A DNA stretch of 64,000 bases, taken from positions 248,001 to 312,000 of the forward strand of contig NZ_JACJHX010000004.1 in the NCBI RefSeq assembly GCF_014138605.1, given 5' to 3'. Origin of the DNA: Peribacillus huizhouensis (GTDB taxonomy: Bacteria; Bacillota; Bacilli; Bacillales; DSM-1321). Under the pieces are notes generated by a model. The model searched no databases and had not been told where the DNA came from. It saw only the letters and a program-made list of their open reading frames with translations. Positions 1 through 8,916 of this stretch are shown piece after piece (within the stretch, counting starts at the first letter, position 1; each line of letters begins with the position of its first letter). The position numbers and the translations under genes were made by a program.

Positions 1-508
1 TGTGGAGGATGGGGATATTATATTTATTGATTCAGGGACAACGACTTTAGAAATGTTCGAGTTTTTAAAGACTAAAGAATTGACAATTATTACGAATAAT
101 CTTGACTTTATTATTAATTCTCTCCCATATGAAAATTTAAATGTCATTTCAACGGGCGGAATGTTGGACCGTAAAACGAAATCGTTTGCGATTTTAAAGA
201 AAATGGATTTATTAAAGGCATATAATATTAACAAAGCGTTCATGGCGTCAACAGGTATTTCCATAACTAATGGTGTAACTAATTCATCACCTCTTGAAAA
301 CGAAATAAAACAAACAGTTGTGGAAAGAAGTTCAGAAGTATATTTATTGGTTGATCATTTTAAATTTGATAAATCTGCTGTAATGACTTATTGCACATTA
401 GATCAGATTGATTATCTGATTACCGACACCCTACCAGATGAAACATATCAAGAATTTGCAAAAGAGAACGGAATTCATCTTGTTACTGCCAATGAAGTAA
501 CTTTGTAA
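1..508 (+). CDS. DeoR-family transcriptional regulator, C-terminal part (cut by window edge)
   Basis: The reading frame is open from the first base, so the gene starts upstream. About 168 residues are visible, against roughly 250 for the family, and the N-terminal helix-turn-helix is missing. The visible part is the sugar-phosphate-sensing DeoR C-terminal domain: an IDSGTTTLEM segment near the start, ITNNLDFI, the STGGMLDRKTKS glycine segment, and the late LLVDHFKFDKSA segment that resembles the usual D-S-K-F motif. Members repress sugar or nucleoside catabolic operons and release DNA on binding a phosphorylated sugar. The target genes are not in view, so no specific role is assigned. Confidence 0.85.
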   Translation, partial: VEDGDIIFIDSGTTTLEMFEFLKTKELTIITNNLDFIINSLPYENLNVISTGGMLDRKTKSFAILKKMDLLKAYNINKAFMASTGISITNGVTNSSPLENEIKQTVVERSSEVYLLVDHFKFDKSAVMTYCTLDQIDYLITDTLPDETYQEFAKENGIHLVTANEVTL

Positions 509-894
509 ATTTGGGACAAAAGTTTTCGATCGATAAAGCCTGTCATCACCGTAAGATTCATTATAGTAGTTGATTCGCTGTTGTTGTGAGAAGTGTGATC
601 ATACTGTTTTATGCCTTAAGGTGATACAGCAAAAACAAGGTGTTCAAACGATGTTGCATATACCTATATCTATCTCATCATTCTTTGTCTACAAGAATGG
701 TGAGTTTTATTGTAAGCGTCTACAAAGTGCGAGAGGTGAGATAATATGCATGCAGCTTAATTAAGAAGCAATCACAGTTTTATTAGTGGCGACAAAGCGA
801 GTAGATGGAACTGATCGGGAAAATATTAAATTTTAAAAGAGTGTACTCTGACAAAATGGGGCTCCATACAATCTGTTCATTTTAGTCTGGTGTG

Positions 895-1072
895 TAAATT
901 TCGATTCCAGCGCGTAAAGGGCCTGTTCCGGCTCGCAAATCTCTTTTCTGGCGCGTAAAGGGCCCGTTCCCGCTCGCAATTCTCTTTTCTGGCACGTAAA
1001 GGGCCCGTTCCCGCTCGCAATTCTCTTTTCTGACTCGTAAAGTTTGCCCGTTCCCGCTCGCAATTCTCTTTC
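895..1072. repeat. Tandem array of about 41-bp units (family D, locus 1)
   Basis: About four tandem copies of a 41-bp unit. Each contains GCTCGCAATTCTCTTTTCTG followed by GCACGTAAAGGGCCCGTTCC. Read on the minus strand the unit alternates half-units starting GTGCCAGAAAAG and GCGAGCGGGAAC, which line up with the arrays near 14.2 kb and 52.0-52.4 kb. Two overlapping minus-strand open frames cross the array, but their predicted proteins are only repeats of the pattern, so I treat the region as non-coding. It fills most of the gap between the DeoR gene and the M20 operon. Confidence 0.85.
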
Positions 1073-1221
1073 AGAAACAAAAACCATGTAACGCATCCGA
1101 GAAACAAGACAAAGAAGGTGTCCAAAAGAGCTTGACATTACACTTTGTACAAGAAATTTAGTCTGCGTGAAGTGTATAATGTCTAAACCCATTGGTTTTG
1201 CACCTTCTTTTGTTTACTCTG

Positions 1222-2397
1222 TTATTCGTTCAAATATGCCCATGCATATTGTGCGTATAGTTCTGCTCCAGTACCAAGAGCGTCTTCGTCAATATTGAAT
1301 TTGCCATGGTGATGTGCCCATTCCGTATCTTTTTCAGGATTTCCACTCCCCACTAATGCAAAGCTACCAGGGGCTTCATCTAGATAGAAGCTGAAGTCTT
1401 CGCCACCCATTGTCGGTTTTTCAGAATATAAAACATCCTCACCAAATGCTTCTGAAGCGACCTTTTGTACGAACTTAGCACTGTGTTCATCATTAATAAC
1501 CGGTTGGGTTCCGCGGATATATTCAACTTTGGCGCTTGCACCGTAAATGTTGGCGACATTTTCAGCGTATTGCTCGATTTGTTGTTCAATATGAGCTCGC
1601 GTTTCATTGTCAAAACAACGGACAGTCCCTTCGATGACAGCATTTTCGGCAATGACGTTGAACCGTGTGCCTACATCCATTTTGCCTATCGTTAGAACGG
1701 CAGGTTTTTGCGGGTCAATCGTTCTTGATACAACTGATTGAACATTCATGACGAAAGAAGAGGCGACAATTGCTGCATCGATGCAATCTTGTGGCATAGC
1801 GCCATGACCGCCTTTTCCTTTAAATGTCACTCTGACAATATCTGCTGAAGCAAAAGATGGTCCCGGTGTACATGAAACTTTATGAGTCGGCATTTGTGAC
1901 CATATATGAATACCGAATACATTATCAACGCCTTCCATTGCTCCTTGCTTCACCATTTCTCGTGCACCTGTTGCTGCTTCTTCAGCAGGCTGAAATATTA
2001 ATCGGACAGTTCCAGGCAATTCTGCTTTTCTTTCATTTAGAGCTTTGGCTGCAATAAGCAACATGGCTGTATGTGAATCATGACCACAAGCATGCATTTT
2101 GCCATCTTCTTTTGAAGCATAAGGAAGATCTTTGTTCAATTCTTCAACAGGTAATGCATCCATATCAGCTCTTAAAGCCACAGTTTTTCCTGCCTGAGCC
2201 CCTACAATATTTGCAATGACACCAGTAGGATTTGTTCTACGATAAGGAATTCCTAGATTTTCTAGATATTCACAGATGAATGCGGTTGTGTTTTCTTCTT
2301 CCCATGATAACTCAGGTTCACTATGGAATTTTCTGCGTAACTCTGTTAGTTCTTCGCTATATGTCTGAATTGCTTCTTTAATTTTTTGATGAATCAC
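1222..2397 (-). CDS. M20 family amidohydrolase (N-acyl amino acid hydrolase type)
   Basis: A 391-residue zinc peptidase-family amidohydrolase that probably removes acyl groups from N-acyl amino acids or related amides in the cytoplasm. The metal-binding segments of the M20D group are present: HACGHDSHTAML near residue 105, FQPAEEAATGAREM near 140, and MGGEDFSFYLDEAPG near the C-terminus. The start is GTG with GGAGG 11 bases upstream; that ribosome site overlaps the end of the preceding gene, only 3 bases away. It is the last gene of a three-gene operon with an N-carbamoylase-like hydrolase and a membrane transporter. The operon suggests uptake and stepwise hydrolysis of an N-substituted amino acid. 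The exact substrate cannot be read from sequence. Confidence 0.9.
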   Translation of the reverse strand: MIHQKIKEAIQTYSEELTELRRKFHSEPELSWEEENTTAFICEYLENLGIPYRRTNPTGVIANIVGAQAGKTVALRADMDALPVEELNKDLPYASKEDGKMHACGHDSHTAMLLIAAKALNERKAELPGTVRLIFQPAEEAATGAREMVKQGAMEGVDNVFGIHIWSQMPTHKVSCTPGPSFASADIVRVTFKGKGGHGAMPQDCIDAAIVASSFVMNVQSVVSRTIDPQKPAVLTIGKMDVGTRFNVIAENAVIEGTVRCFDNETRAHIEQQIEQYAENVANIYGASAKVEYIRGTQPVINDEHSAKFVQKVASEAFGEDVLYSEKPTMGGEDFSFYLDEAPGSFALVGSGNPEKDTEWAHHHGKFNIDEDALGTGAELYAQYAWAYLNE

Positions 2398-2400
2398 TTT

Positions 2401-3630
2401 TTATTCAACCTCCGTTAAGTGCTTCGCAGCTTCAAAAAGAATTTGGACGCCTTCGGCCAAATGACGTGCATCTGACCATTCTTCTGGACAATGGCTAAGA
2501 CCCTCTTTACTTGGAACGAAAATCATCCCTACATTTGTAACATCAGAAAAAATCATCGCATCATGACCGGCACCACTATTAATTGAGCAATACGGGATTT
2601 CTAATCTACTACTCTCTTGTTTCAATAAGGAGCGAATGTCTGTATTCAACTCTTTTGGTTGAATAAACAAAAGCTCTTCAACAGATGTTCGGATTCCATT
2701 TTCACTGTGAGACTGTATCAATTCTATTGTTTTTTGAATCATATTTCGTACGTTTTCTTCCTTACCAGATCTGATGTCCACAGAAAATACAACTTTGTCT
2801 GGAATGACATTGGCTCCATTTGGAAATACTTCTAGACGACCTGTTGTGATGACTGCCCCTTCTCCTTCATCGATTGCAAGATCCGGCAATTGGGCAATGA
2901 TCTTCGCTGCGGCAACTAATGCATCTGAGCGGCGATCCATGGGAGTTGTACCGGCATGTCCTGCTCGCCCTTCTATCGTCACTTCCAATTGAGCCAACCC
3001 AACAATAGCTTCAACAACACCGATTGGAATATTCTTTTCTTCTAGAATCGGACCTTGTTCGATATGCATTTCCAAAAATGCCTTTATTGTATTTGGCTTT
3101 CTCTCTTTGGCTAATGAAGAATCTAGTCCGATTTTTGACATTGCCTCTTCCGTCGAGATGCCGTCTTTGTCTTTTAGATTTTTAAAATCATCCGCACTCA
3201 GTGAACCGATAATTCCTCGTGATCCCATCAGTCCGCCACCAAATCTTGATCCTTCTTCTTCGACCATCGCGATGACTTCCAAGGGATATTTCGGTTTTAA
3301 ATGATTTTCAGAAAAGAGAGCGGCAACTTCCAAACCTGCAACAACTCCGGCAGTCCCGTCATACGCCCCACCATTCGGGACAGAATCAAAATGGGAACCG
3401 ATGAGAACACTCGGTCCACCTTTTAAACTACCTTCAAGCTTTCCGAAAATATTACCGAGACCATCTTCCGAAACGGTTAGGCCATATTCCTTCATTTTTT
3501 CCTTGATATAATTTCTTGCTTGCAAATCTTCTTTGCTGTACGTAAGGCGAGTAACCCCTTTTTCAGGTGTTGATGTAAATGCACTCAAAGCGTTTATATG
3601 GCTTTCAATTCGATGTTGAGACTCTTCCAT
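2401..3630 (-). CDS. M20 family N-carbamoyl-L-amino acid hydrolase / allantoate amidohydrolase type
   Basis: A 409-residue member of the hydantoinase/carbamoylase branch of M20. Visible motifs are GSHFDSVPNGGAYDG (metal His and Asp), VEEEGSRFGGGLMGSRG (catalytic Glu), FLEMHIEQGP, the dimerisation segment GRAGHAGTTPM, and a late SGAGHDAM with the last metal His. Family members cleave N-carbamoyl amino acids or allantoate to the amino acid, CO2 and ammonia. The ATG has GGGAGGG just upstream. It is the middle gene of the operon, 15 bases after the transporter and 3 bases before the second M20 enzyme. No hydantoinase or allantoinase gene is adjacent, so the substrate may be taken up directly. Confidence 0.88.
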   Translation of the reverse strand: MEESQHRIESHINALSAFTSTPEKGVTRLTYSKEDLQARNYIKEKMKEYGLTVSEDGLGNIFGKLEGSLKGGPSVLIGSHFDSVPNGGAYDGTAGVVAGLEVAALFSENHLKPKYPLEVIAMVEEEGSRFGGGLMGSRGIIGSLSADDFKNLKDKDGISTEEAMSKIGLDSSLAKERKPNTIKAFLEMHIEQGPILEEKNIPIGVVEAIVGLAQLEVTIEGRAGHAGTTPMDRRSDALVAAAKIIAQLPDLAIDEGEGAVITTGRLEVFPNGANVIPDKVVFSVDIRSGKEENVRNMIQKTIELIQSHSENGIRTSVEELLFIQPKELNTDIRSLLKQESSRLEIPYCSINSGAGHDAMIFSDVTNVGMIFVPSKEGLSHCPEEWSDARHLAEGVQILFEAAKHLTEVE

Positions 3631-3645
3631 AATATCCCTCCTTGT

Positions 3646-4842
3646 TTACAAAAACCCTACGAAAATACCTGCTAATATTACAGACACGATTGTAACAGTG
3701 ATGAAACCGCCGACGAGCATTGGTGGCAGCATATGACTCGTTAGCACTTCTTTTTCTTTCTCGTCATTCGTTAAAGACTTGATGACTTCATTCGTGATGA
3801 TATAGTCTGCTGGAAACCCATATAAGGCTGTTAACGATACAGCAAACGCCATTTCTTTACTCACTTTTAAAACCTTACCGATAATAAATGAGAATATATA
3901 CATTCCGATGACTGCTAAAATAATACAAACAATAAGAGGATATAAGATCTCAAGCATCATACTTGGTGTCGCCTTTTGCAAACCGTCGAAAATGAAAAGC
4001 ATAAGAGCCATAATGGAGAAACCGAACCCATTCGCTTTTTGTAAAGGTTGTTTTTCCAAAAATCCGACACTTTTTGCGATAATCCCAAACAATAAACATA
4101 GGACAAGTGCATTTACCGTTACGAACGGCGCAAGTAAAGTAGAGACAAGATAGGCAAGGTAACCAACTAAGGCTAGTCTAAAAAATTTGAAATATTCCGT
4201 ATTATATTTTTCCGGCAAATATTTGAAAAGTTTAAGTTCCTGCTCTTTTTCTACTTCCACACCATTTTTCGCATCTTTGATTGTCAGCTCTCCACTACGG
4301 TATTTCTCAAGTAATCTTTTCCCTTCCTTTTTTAATACAATTGAAGTAATGGGATATCCTGCAAATCCTTGCATAACGTAGATGACGATTGCAAATACAG
4401 ATAAAGACGCAAGTCCTGCTTCTTTGGCTCCTTCAGACATAATTAACGCTGATACAATTCCACCTACTAATGGAGGAATGGCAACAACGACTGTTTTAAA
4501 GTCGAAAATTAATGTTCCAATCGTAAATAGTATCGCGATAATTCCTAAAACACCAGAAAGGGCAATGACAATGGTCCTCCATTGATTCTTCAATTCTTGA
4601 AGAGAAAGCAAAGTCCCCATATTTGTAATTAATAAGAACATCATCATCGTCGCAACCACTGGTGGTACTCCAGCCACCGCTACGATGTCTGTAGGGAAAA
4701 ATGTCCAATATCCAATCAGAAATAGTACAGCACAAACGAATACAGACGGTACCCAGGCTTTTGTACGAACAGCTACTACGTCACCTATATATAAAATTAA
4801 TACAAGAATAACTAAAGCTAACATCTGTGGCATAAGATTCAC
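3646..4842 (-). CDS. Polytopic membrane transporter, GltS-like, first gene of M20 operon
   Basis: A 398-residue, very hydrophobic protein with about ten to eleven predicted membrane segments and one charged cytoplasmic loop (around residues 180-210, rich in K and E). Two halves look related: each carries a glycine-rich re-entrant-like stretch, IPPLVGGIVSALIMSEG near 145 and LTALYGFPADYI near 340. This layout resembles the Na+/glutamate symporter (GltS) superfamily, but I place it there only tentatively. Translation may start at GTG 4842 or at ATG 4833; neither has a strong ribosome site. It heads the operon with two M20 hydrolases and probably imports their substrate. A perfect 14-bp inverted repeat lies 17 bases upstream. 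Confidence 0.7.
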   Translation of the reverse strand: MNLMPQMLALVILVLILYIGDVVAVRTKAWVPSVFVCAVLFLIGYWTFFPTDIVAVAGVPPVVATMMMFLLITNMGTLLSLQELKNQWRTIVIALSGVLGIIAILFTIGTLIFDFKTVVVAIPPLVGGIVSALIMSEGAKEAGLASLSVFAIVIYVMQGFAGYPITSIVLKKEGKRLLEKYRSGELTIKDAKNGVEVEKEQELKLFKYLPEKYNTEYFKFFRLALVGYLAYLVSTLLAPFVTVNALVLCLLFGIIAKSVGFLEKQPLQKANGFGFSIMALMLFIFDGLQKATPSMMLEILYPLIVCIILAVIGMYIFSFIIGKVLKVSKEMAFAVSLTALYGFPADYIITNEVIKSLTNDEKEKEVLTSHMLPPMLVGGFITVTIVSVILAGIFVGFL

Positions 4843-4858
4843 TTCACTTTCATATAAT

Positions 4859-4892
4859 GTGTTAATATTTTAATATTTTAAAATATTAACAC
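4859..4892. promoter_or_regulatory. Perfect 14-bp inverted repeat, probable operator of the M20 operon
   Basis: GTGTTAATATTTTA and its exact reverse complement are separated by six bases, directly upstream of the transporter start. It is AT-rich and has no T-tract typical of a terminator, so an operator for a GntR- or TetR-like repressor is more likely. No cognate regulator is adjacent. Confidence 0.55.
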
Positions 4893-5290
4893 AGGATTAT
4901 GTAAATTGAAAGATAATTTCGATTTTTAGGTTAATTAAAATAAAAACCCAGAAATGAAAGTGCTTTATTTAGCAGTTTATTGAAAAAATTACCTGAAGTT
5001 CACGATATTATACTGTCTCTGCCCCAGGTAATTTAAAACATATTCGCTCATTTTTAGGTGAACCATTACAATATTTGTATAATATTCAATCTCAACAGCA
5101 CATCAGGTTGGTGATTGAATGAAAAATATAGGACATAATTTCTGAAAACGTTAAAGTGGAGAATGATAGTAGTTACCTCTTTTTAAACAGATAAGCTAGT
5201 TGAGGCCTCTAGGTTTTTGAATCATCAAATGATTCATATTTGTCGTGCCCGTAGGTATAGTCATAACTTTCTCCATTTAACTTCCATACT
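4893..5290. other. Intergenic stretch without a recognisable gene
   Basis: About 400 bases, AT-rich, between the M20 operon promoter side and the terminator of the mechanosensitive channel gene. I see no open frame with a ribosome site, no repeat family member and no riboswitch. Confidence 0.5.
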
Positions 5291-5347
5291 AAAAAACACA
5301 CGTCTAAACCATTTAAATAATTTGAATGGTTTAGACGTGTGTTTTTA
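5291..5347 (-). terminator. Rho-independent terminator of the MscS-type gene
   Basis: Arms ACACACGTCTAAACCATT and AATGGTTTAGACGTGTGT form a near-perfect stem with T-runs on both sides, so it can work in both directions. It lies about 80 bases after the channel stop codon. Confidence 0.85.
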
Positions 5348-5429
5348 TCAATTATCGTTTTTTCGATAGCAAATTTTTCAGATCATGTCGCCAAGTTCAG
5401 CAGTTTAATGCACTATCAGTATCCTCACT

Positions 5430-6521
5430 TCAAGATCCTTCATACTCAACTTTACTATTTGCTTCTAATTTTGAATCTACATACAATCTTCTATTCGGTA
5501 TCGCAAGAGAAACCCCTTCATTATCAAGAATATCCATTATTTCAAAATTAATTTCTTCTTTTATTTTTAAGAATTCTATCCAGACGGTTGTTTTCGTAAA
5601 AAAGTATAAGTAAATGTCTAGCCCATCTATCCCGTATTTATCAAACTTAACAACGATTGTGTCTTGGTGGACGTCAACGTGATTTTTTAACATGTACTCA
5701 ATCTGTTTAATCACATCTTCTAATTTATCTTTAGGCGTTTCATACGTGACACTTATGTTGAACACAATTCGCCTTTTCCCCATTTCACTCCAGTTCGTGA
5801 TTGTTTCATTTGCTAATTTTGCATTAGGTACTGTTACGAGTGCTTGAGCGAATGTGCGTATTTTCGTACTTCTGAAAGTAATCGTCTCAACGGTTCCTTC
5901 CACGCTAGGTGTCAAAACCCAATCCCCAATTGTAAAAGGTTTTTCGGTAATAATAACGATTCCTCCAAATAAATTACCAATTGCATCCTTTGCTGCTAGG
6001 GCAATTGCAAGTCCGCCTAAACCTAACCCTCCAACAAAACCAATAACATTATAATCAAATTCCTCTGCTATCGCACTAAAACTGATGACTACGATGATAA
6101 CTCGTAATACTTTAGACAAAAACGGGATGAGTATCTTATCGATTTCAAAATTGAATCTTTCGTTAAGCCTTGCAAAAACAAGTCTAGATGAAGATGTTAA
6201 GTTATACAATCCCCAACCGACAATAAAGATAATCGTGGATTTTACTAATTTAATAAATAACACATGCGCATGATCCAAATATGGGAAATACCAAACAGAA
6301 ACATAAATACCTAATAGAATGAACAACCACTGAATCGGTTTTTCAAATGATAAAAAAATGTGATAAAAAAAAGTGTGTGGTGCTTTTTGGCTTACTTTTA
6401 AAAGAAGCGCAATAACATACTTTGCAAATATCTTCCGAAAAATAAGGAATAGTAAAAAGATTCCTATTGAAATTGCTACATGATTTATAAATTCATATGA
6501 AAAAATAAATTTCCATGACAT
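5430..6521 (-). CDS. MscS-family mechanosensitive ion channel
   Basis: A 363-residue small-conductance mechanosensitive channel protein of the inner membrane, expected to open on hypo-osmotic shock. It has about five hydrophobic segments in the first 170 residues, longer than the three of E. coli MscS, as in YnaI-like members. The conserved pore helix and beta domain follow: GFVGGLGLGGLAIALAAKDA near 165 and IGDWVLTPSVEGTVETITFRSTKIRT near 200. The ATG has AGGAG ten bases upstream. It is transcribed alone, with its own terminator downstream and a repeat-bearing gap upstream. Confidence 0.92.
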   Translation of the reverse strand: MSWKFIFSYEFINHVAISIGIFLLFLIFRKIFAKYVIALLLKVSQKAPHTFFYHIFLSFEKPIQWLFILLGIYVSVWYFPYLDHAHVLFIKLVKSTIIFIVGWGLYNLTSSSRLVFARLNERFNFEIDKILIPFLSKVLRVIIVVISFSAIAEEFDYNVIGFVGGLGLGGLAIALAAKDAIGNLFGGIVIITEKPFTIGDWVLTPSVEGTVETITFRSTKIRTFAQALVTVPNAKLANETITNWSEMGKRRIVFNISVTYETPKDKLEDVIKQIEYMLKNHVDVHQDTIVVKFDKYGIDGLDIYLYFFTKTTVWIEFLKIKEEINFEIMDILDNEGVSLAIPNRRLYVDSKLEANSKVEYEGS

Positions 6522-6649
6522 AACGATCTAGCTCCTAACAAGCCTTGTCAAAGCAAGGTAGATTTAACGTTGCAGGTTCTTCTAGTACCATTATATATTC
6601 CTATAATGACCTACTTTATTATCCGCAATTTTGCTGAAAAGTAGTCAAA

Positions 6650-6769
6650 AAAAAGAGGATGCCCTATAACAAAAAGGCCAGATCTCACATCTAATATATC
6701 GTTTAGGACGTGTAAATGACACGATAAACGGTACATAGAATGTGAGGTCTGACCCTTTGGGACACCATC
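6650..6769. repeat. Hairpin repeat family A, copy 1 (3' end of nrnB)
   Basis: A palindromic element: outer arms GATGCCC and GGGACACCATC, inner arms GGCCAGATCTCACAT and ATGTGAGGTCTGACC, and a core containing ATATCGTTTA, GACGTGTAA and TGACACGA. It abuts the nrnB stop codon and probably doubles as its terminator. Related copies are near 43.4, 47.5 and 50.3 kb. Confidence 0.85.
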
Positions 6770-7954
6770 TTATTTTTTATAATAAGGTGAGAATTTTAGT
6801 AAATGGCCAATCCAATCCGCATCTCTAACTAACGCTGCAAAGAATTCCTTCTTCACATGCTTTTCCGCTGCTTCAAATGAAGGGAAGGTTGTTGTAAGTG
6901 GTTTCTGATTTACCTCAATCACCCAATCTCCCTTACCTTTTTGATACACAAAAATTGATTCGTCAGTTTTCCCTTTATAAAGAGAACCGCTTGGAGCACC
7001 TTTCAAATTATAATGATTGTTATAGGCATCACGCTTTAGCGGCTCCAAATAGAATGTTTGTTCAACGAATTGTTTAAATGCCTTCTCAGTTAAGTTACAT
7101 CCTGAAGCTTTGCGATGTCCACCACCGTCATAAAGCGCCGCAATTTCAGAAACATCCACAGCTTCGTGAATCGTTCGTAAACTAATTCGTTTACTACCGA
7201 CCATTACTATCGCAATATAGTCAAGGTGGGTAAACTCTTTGGAAAGCTCATTCCCAAGCTCTGAATGATAGTTTTCCCCATGAACAATGCCTGCTAAATG
7301 TTCTCCTATAACCACTTGATACACTTCACGCTTTTTTCGATTTATGTAACGTGTTACTCTGCTTTCTTCAACATCAAGTAACTTACTTTCAATCTCATCA
7401 AATTGAAACGGTTCGCTCCTATTGAGTTTCGTCAAAATTTTCCCTTCAAACTCATCAATTGATATCATGAAGAAAAGATCGTTTAATTTCTTTGCAGTGA
7501 AATTTTGATTTACATCCCACTCCCATGTATCATACTGCCTCACTAATTCAACGAACTCATCTGCACTTTTTGTTTTTGTAAGCAAGTCGTTTGTAGCTAA
7601 GTAATCGTATAAAAGTGATGTAGCTGATGTTAACTTGCCATCTTCCTGCTCAACCGTTACAGACGCCCAAGCATGTTCATTCAGATGCAGCGCCGATTTA
7701 TGATGATCAATTAACAATGCCTTTCCGCCAGCAGCAACATATTCATTAATTTTCTTTTCATTCTCTTCGTTCACAGATAAATCAGTAATAATGAGTGTGT
7801 CCATTCCCGTAGCATTTTCAAGAAATTCAGCCACTTGATGATTCAATCGAGCAATCGAATTATAGCTCACCTTAACTTCATTCCCCCAAGCAAGCTTAGC
7901 GACAATTCCACAGCCGACTCCATCTAAATCATTATGTGAAAAGAGATGGTACAT
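6770..7954 (-). CDS. nrnB: DHH-family phosphoesterase, oligoribonuclease NrnB type
   Basis: A 394-residue cytoplasmic DHH/DHHA1 phosphoesterase. The N-terminus shows the metal-binding SHNDLDGVGCG, then LIITDLSV near 58 and the signature LLIDHHKSA near 85. The DHHA1 RNA-binding part ends in the GGGHRKASG motif near 280. The length and an extra C-terminal domain match NrnB (YngD) of Bacillus subtilis, which degrades short RNA oligomers from the 3' end and completes mRNA turnover. The start is ATG with AGGAGGGG six bases before it. It is monocistronic. A family A repeat hairpin begins immediately after the stop codon. Confidence 0.85.
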   Translation of the reverse strand: MYHLFSHNDLDGVGCGIVAKLAWGNEVKVSYNSIARLNHQVAEFLENATGMDTLIITDLSVNEENEKKINEYVAAGGKALLIDHHKSALHLNEHAWASVTVEQEDGKLTSATSLLYDYLATNDLLTKTKSADEFVELVRQYDTWEWDVNQNFTAKKLNDLFFMISIDEFEGKILTKLNRSEPFQFDEIESKLLDVEESRVTRYINRKKREVYQVVIGEHLAGIVHGENYHSELGNELSKEFTHLDYIAIVMVGSKRISLRTIHEAVDVSEIAALYDGGGHRKASGCNLTEKAFKQFVEQTFYLEPLKRDAYNNHYNLKGAPSGSLYKGKTDESIFVYQKGKGDWVIEVNQKPLTTTFPSFEAAEKHVKKEFFAALVRDADWIGHLLKFSPYYKK

Positions 7955-8128
7955 ATAACCCCTCCTAAAAACAGATATTTTATAGCTTACCCTAATTTGG
8001 CATTTTCCTTCATAATTAAAGGCCTTAGTAAAAAGAAAAAACGACTTTAATAAGTGCGCATGAGCGAAGGCGTTTACACCAAAAACAGTCTAGGATATTT
8101 TACCATTACAACAACAACTTTCAAACAA

Positions 8129-8719
8129 TTAAGAGCTTATACGCTGTTCCAATGCTTTAAAGACATCCGATAATTCCGTTGTTACAAGGTCCAGCTCATC
8201 CTTCCCTTTCTTAGCTGAATCTAGATAAATCGGTTCACCAAGAATAATCGTAATCGGCTGCTTTTTAAATAAATCCTTAAAACCGGTTGGACCAGAGTAA
8301 GCAGCTGGCACGATTGGCACACGAGCTAATTTCGCTATCGTAACCGCTCCCCGCTTTAACGGAACCTCATCAGATGTTCTCGTGCCAGAAGGAAAAATCC
8401 CCACATTCTCACCTTGCTTTAATAATTGAATCGGAATCTTCACCGTGCTCGTACCAGGGTTATCACGATCAACAGGAAATGCATTGATTTTCCTTAGAAA
8501 CCAACCGATTGCTTTATTCTGGAATAATTCTTTCTTAGCCATAAAATGAATTTCCGCAGGTAAAATCGAGACGCCGAGCGCCAGAATGTCAACCCACCCT
8601 CGATGTGTACAAGCAATGACATAGCCAGACTCTACAGGCAGATTCTCGATATTTTTCACAATCAATTTGCCACGTAACTTTAACAGGAATCTCACTAACT
8701 TAGCGACAGGTGTATACAT
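8129..8719 (-). CDS. plsC: 1-acyl-sn-glycerol-3-phosphate acyltransferase (PlsC family)
   Basis: A 196-residue membrane-associated acyltransferase that would add the second acyl chain to lysophosphatidic acid in phospholipid synthesis. The catalytic H-X4-D appears as CTHRGWVD near residue 35. The glycerophosphate-binding block reads FPSGTRTSD near 110, where many relatives have E before GTR. The late PVAP-like segment appears as VPIVPAAYSG. The ATG has TAGGAG at good spacing. The gene stands alone, and the short length is normal for the family. Confidence 0.87.
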   Translation of the reverse strand: MYTPVAKLVRFLLKLRGKLIVKNIENLPVESGYVIACTHRGWVDILALGVSILPAEIHFMAKKELFQNKAIGWFLRKINAFPVDRDNPGTSTVKIPIQLLKQGENVGIFPSGTRTSDEVPLKRGAVTIAKLARVPIVPAAYSGPTGFKDLFKKQPITIILGEPIYLDSAKKGKDELDLVTTELSDVFKALEQRISS

Positions 8720-8871
8720 TCACTTTCACTCCTATATGGATAGATACATCCATTTTATCACTAAGTTTTATTACTTGGTACTAATATCTGCTTCCCTCTT
8801 TATTTTTGACTTTTTTAGATCCTAAATCACTACTGTTAATATCCTTTAATTCGGATTCCCTTACCTGTACT

Positions 8872-8880
8872 CCCCCCCCC
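8872..8880. repeat. Homopolymeric C9 tract
   Basis: Nine consecutive C in the gap between uxaB and plsC, about 150 bases before the plsC start. It is the only long G/C homopolymer noticed in this AT-rich window. Confidence 0.8.
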
Positions 8881-8916
8881 TTCTTGAAGTAAATCTCTTA
8901 CTGATCTCCTTTCCAT

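Noticed and set aside
570..764. Open frame of 64 codons after the DeoR gene
   Set aside because: Cys-rich start without a family match, no ribosome site and unusual composition. Treated as non-coding.
833..1192. Two minus-strand open frames across the 41-bp repeats
   Set aside because: The predicted proteins are only periodic ELRAGTGPLRARK-like translations of the repeat in two frames.
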